This document shows, piece by piece, positions 61,684 through 64,000 of a stretch of 64,000 nt of DNA. Numbering within the stretch: the stretch's first letter is position 1; each line of letters starts with the position of its first letter. A program made the translations under genes and the position numbers. The notes beneath the pieces were generated by a model that was not told the origin of the DNA, searched no databases, and worked only from the letters and a program-made list of their open reading frames with translations. Source of the stretch: DASSBQ01 sp040981125. Lineage in GTDB: Bacteria; Nitrospirota; Nitrospiria; Nitrospirales; Nitrospiraceae. Location of the stretch: the NCBI GenBank assembly GCA_040981125.1, contig JANRMQ010000005.1, positions 186,001 to 250,000 of the forward strand, in the 5' to 3' direction.

Positions 61684-62904
61684 ATGATGATCAATTCCAC
61701 CGCCGCATGTCTGCTGATGGTTGCCGCGCTGGCTACCGGGCTCACCGGCCTGGCCGGCTGCAAGCAAGAATCCGTTTCCTCTCCACCGCCTCCGATCCCG
61801 CAGGTGGACGTTGTCGAAGTCGCGTATCAAACCGTCCCGGATGAACCGGAATTCATCGGGGAAGCGGAGGCGTCCCGCATTGTGGAAATCCGTTCGCAAG
61901 TGACCGGCATCATGAAGGAGCGGTATTTCTCCGAAGGCCGCGACGTCCGTAAAGGAGAACCGCTGTATCAAATTGATCCGGTGCCGTTCAAGGCCGCCTA
62001 CATCAGCGCAAAGGCAAGGGTGTCCCAAGCCAAAGCCAGGCTGGTCCAAGCCAAGCAAAACCTCGCGCGGGTCAAACCGCTCTTGGCCGAGCAGGCGGTC
62101 AGCCAGAAGGACCTGGACGATGCGGTGGCCGAAGAGTTGGCGGCGAAAGCGGCGCTGGAGGCCGCGGACGGGGATGTGGTGAAAGCCAAGTTCGATCTCG
62201 ATAATACCTTGATTGCCGCGCCCACCGATGGGCTGATCGAACGGACCCGCTATTATGAGGGGCGCTTGGTCACGGCCCAGACTGACCTGTTGACGGTCAT
62301 CCATCAACTCGATCCGATGTATGTCATCGTGAGCGCTCCGGAGAGCTTCCTCCTCAAACGGCGCCGGGATATCATCGCCAAACGCATCCAGCATCCGGGG
62401 ATCTACAAATTGACCGGCATCATTACCTTCGTGGACGGCACGACGTACCAGCATGAAGGCGTGTTGGATTTTGCCGGCGTAGGGCTACGCGCGGAAACAG
62501 GCTCGCGACAGGCGCGCGTCGTATTCCCCAATCCCGATCGCGTCCTCATGCCGGGACAGTTCGTCACAGTCCGGTTCCACGGCGTGTCGAAGCCCAATTC
62601 CATCCTGGTCCCGCAACGGGCGGTGCAACAAGGACCCAAGGGCCCCATTCTCTTTATCGTCGGCGAGGGAAACAAGGTCGAAGTTCGTGATGTCAAAGCG
62701 ACCGTATGGCGAGGCAATGACTGGCTCATCGAAGAAGGCGTACGCCCCGGCGAGCAGGTCATGGTCGACGGCTTCACTCGCGCGCAACCGGGAATGGAAG
62801 TGAAGCCGGTGAAGGTCGCAGCACAAACTCCGGCTGCGGATGGATCCCCGCCTGCCTCGTCGGAGGGCCAGCCGGCCGCGCCTGCCGTTCGCGAAGGAAC
62901 TTGA
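61684..62904 (+). CDS. RND efflux adaptor lipoprotein (AcrA type)
   Basis: From the ATG at 61684 the protein has 406 residues. A signal peptide ends in the lipobox LAGC, so it is a lipid-anchored periplasmic adaptor. The lipoyl half-motif EIRSQVTGIMKERYFSEGRDVRKGEPLYQID, a coiled-coil hairpin (about 95-165) and RVLMPGQFVTVRF identify it as an AcrA-like MFP. The C terminus is Pro/Ala-rich. Its stop overlaps the ATG of the pump gene (TGATG), which couples the two. Confidence 0.93.
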   Translation: MMINSTAACLLMVAALATGLTGLAGCKQESVSSPPPPIPQVDVVEVAYQTVPDEPEFIGEAEASRIVEIRSQVTGIMKERYFSEGRDVRKGEPLYQIDPVPFKAAYISAKARVSQAKARLVQAKQNLARVKPLLAEQAVSQKDLDDAVAEELAAKAALEAADGDVVKAKFDLDNTLIAAPTDGLIERTRYYEGRLVTAQTDLLTVIHQLDPMYVIVSAPESFLLKRRRDIIAKRIQHPGIYKLTGIITFVDGTTYQHEGVLDFAGVGLRAETGSRQARVVFPNPDRVLMPGQFVTVRFHGVSKPNSILVPQRAVQQGPKGPILFIVGEGNKVEVRDVKATVWRGNDWLIEEGVRPGEQVMVDGFTRAQPGMEVKPVKVAAQTPAADGSPPASSEGQPAAPAVREGT

Positions 62905-64000
62905 TGAGTTTCGCCTTCTTCATCGATCGGCCTATCTTCGCCTCGGTCCTGTCGATCATTATCATGGTGGTGGGTCTGGTGGCGATGCAGGTCCTGCCGG
63001 TCGCCCAGTTCCCGCCGATCACGCCCCCTATGGTGCAAATCGAAGCGGACTATCCGGGCGCCAGCGCGGAAGTGGTCGCCGAATCGGTGGCGCGGCCGAT
63101 CGAGTTGCAACTCCCGGGCATCGACAATCTGCTCTACTTCGACTCGACGAGCACCAACGACGGCCACATGACGATCCGGCTGACGTTCGAGATCGGGACG
63201 GATGTCGATATCGCGCAGGTTCAGACGCAGAATCGACAGAAATTGGCGGAACCGCAACTTCCCCCGGAAGTCATTCGTCAGGGGATCACGGTGAAGAAGA
63301 TGTCTCCGGATCTCCTCACGGTTATGGTGCTGCAATCTGATGACCCGCAGCAGGACGCCTTTACCTTATCCAACTTCGCCATTCTCCGCATGATCGACAA
63401 CATCAAACGGTTGCCCGGCGTGGGAGACGCGCTGGTCTTCGGACAGCAGAACTACAGCATGCGGCTGATCCTCAATCCCGTCCGCATGGCCCAGTTGAAT
63501 CTCACGCCGACGGATATCGTGGCGGTCGTGCGTGAGCAGAATCGGGACTTTCCGGCCGGGACGGTAGGACGGGAACCGATGCCGAACGGCACGGAACTCA
63601 CGCTTCCGCTCATCACGGAAGGCCGGATGTCGGAGGTCGGCGAGTTCGAGGAGATGATCGTCCGCGCCATGCCGAACGGATCGATCGTCCGTCTTAAAGA
63701 CGTGGCGCGGATCGAACTGGGAGCGCAGTCCTATGTGCTCGAGGGCAAGTACAAGCGGAAACCGACCGCGCTGCTGCTGACGTTCCTTTCGCCGGGGGCC
63801 AATGCGCTCGATACGGTGAAGCGCATCCGGCACGAGATGGAGGAACTCAGTACGATTTTCCCGCCCGGCGTCACGTACGATATACCGTACGACACGACGC
63901 GCTTCGTCGAAGTGTCGATCGACGAAGTCATCGCCACCCTGCGGGATGCGATGATCCTGGTGCTGCTCGTCGTGTTTGTCTTTCTCCAAAGTTGGCGAGC
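62904..64000 (+). CDS. RND efflux pump, inner-membrane subunit (AcrB type), 3' end outside window
   Basis: The frame opens with ATG at 62904, overlapping the adaptor stop, and stays open to the end of the window (about 365 residues). The start MSFAFFIDRPIFASVLSI, VLPVAQFPPITPP and VVAESVARPIELQLPGIDN is the AcrB/MexB N terminus with TM1 and the first porter subdomain. This is the second RND system in the window; sequence differs clearly from the pump at 54115-57201. Confidence 0.92.
   Translation, partial: MSFAFFIDRPIFASVLSIIIMVVGLVAMQVLPVAQFPPITPPMVQIEADYPGASAEVVAESVARPIELQLPGIDNLLYFDSTSTNDGHMTIRLTFEIGTDVDIAQVQTQNRQKLAEPQLPPEVIRQGITVKKMSPDLLTVMVLQSDDPQQDAFTLSNFAILRMIDNIKRLPGVGDALVFGQQNYSMRLILNPVRMAQLNLTPTDIVAVVREQNRDFPAGTVGREPMPNGTELTLPLITEGRMSEVGEFEEMIVRAMPNGSIVRLKDVARIELGAQSYVLEGKYKRKPTALLLTFLSPGANALDTVKRIRHEMEELSTIFPPGVTYDIPYDTTRFVEVSIDEVIATLRDAMILVLLVVFVFLQSWR

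Overview
The window is most consistent with the origin-proximal chromosome of a GC-rich, aerobic, probably autotrophic Gram-negative bacterium of the Nitrospira type (phylum Nitrospirota). That placement is inferred from the gene set: a DabA-type inorganic-carbon transporter subunit next to a P-II-like protein, dnaA-dnaN-gyrB-gyrA in one run, phosphoketolase, two RND efflux systems, and many small glyoxalase-fold and redox proteins. No rRNA or tRNA gene was found to test it.

Layout. 1-2.0 kb: 3' part of dabA, a P-II-like gene and a small unknown gene. 2.1-4.1 kb: a type II restriction-modification locus with an intact beta-class DNA methyltransferase and a frame-disrupted PD-(D/E)xK endonuclease, then a repeat element. 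4.2-8.2 kb: TPR protein, tandem ThyX-like protein, hisS. 8.24-9.2 kb: probable oriC with several DnaA boxes. 9.2-18.8 kb: dnaA, dnaN, gyrB, gyrA, an unknown membrane-anchored protein, DciA and smpB. 19-25.9 kb: DoxX, a DsbA/FrnE-like protein, glyoxalase-fold proteins, an SDR, a rhodanese and phosphoketolase.

25.9-33.8 kb is an accessory island, visibly more AT-rich over much of its length. It holds a 245-bp inverted-repeat element, a decayed inverted copy of a nuclease gene beside the intact thermonuclease, and a divergent pair. One member of the pair carries zinc-finger cysteines, a MazG-like motif and a CHAT (caspase-like) domain. The other is an AIPR protein with an Mrr-like nuclease motif. 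This pair looks like a phage-defence module and is the best candidate here for an undescribed system. An apparently 5'-truncated RTX-repeat protein ends the island.

34-43 kb is a stress and redox block (peroxiredoxin-like, alcohol dehydrogenase, OsmC, HxlR regulator divergent from pirin) followed by secreted proteins and a PQQ-type sugar dehydrogenase. 43.2-47.4 kb is a second disturbed zone: a lipoprotein gene cut by an IS5-type transposase remnant, an AT-rich gene for a large PLC/P1-nuclease-like secreted protein, and a frameshifted GNAT acetyltransferase. 47.7-64 kb has a triple-GAF sigma-54 activator, an SDR, cupins, a complete RND adaptor-pump pair with an overlapping arylamine N-acetyltransferase, a flavodiiron-like metallo-beta-lactamase-fold protein, several glyoxalase-fold proteins, and a second RND operon that runs off the window. 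Three kinds of intergenic repeat (near 4.0, 50.3/51.8 and 60.4 kb) add to the picture of a genome rich in small non-coding mobile sequences.
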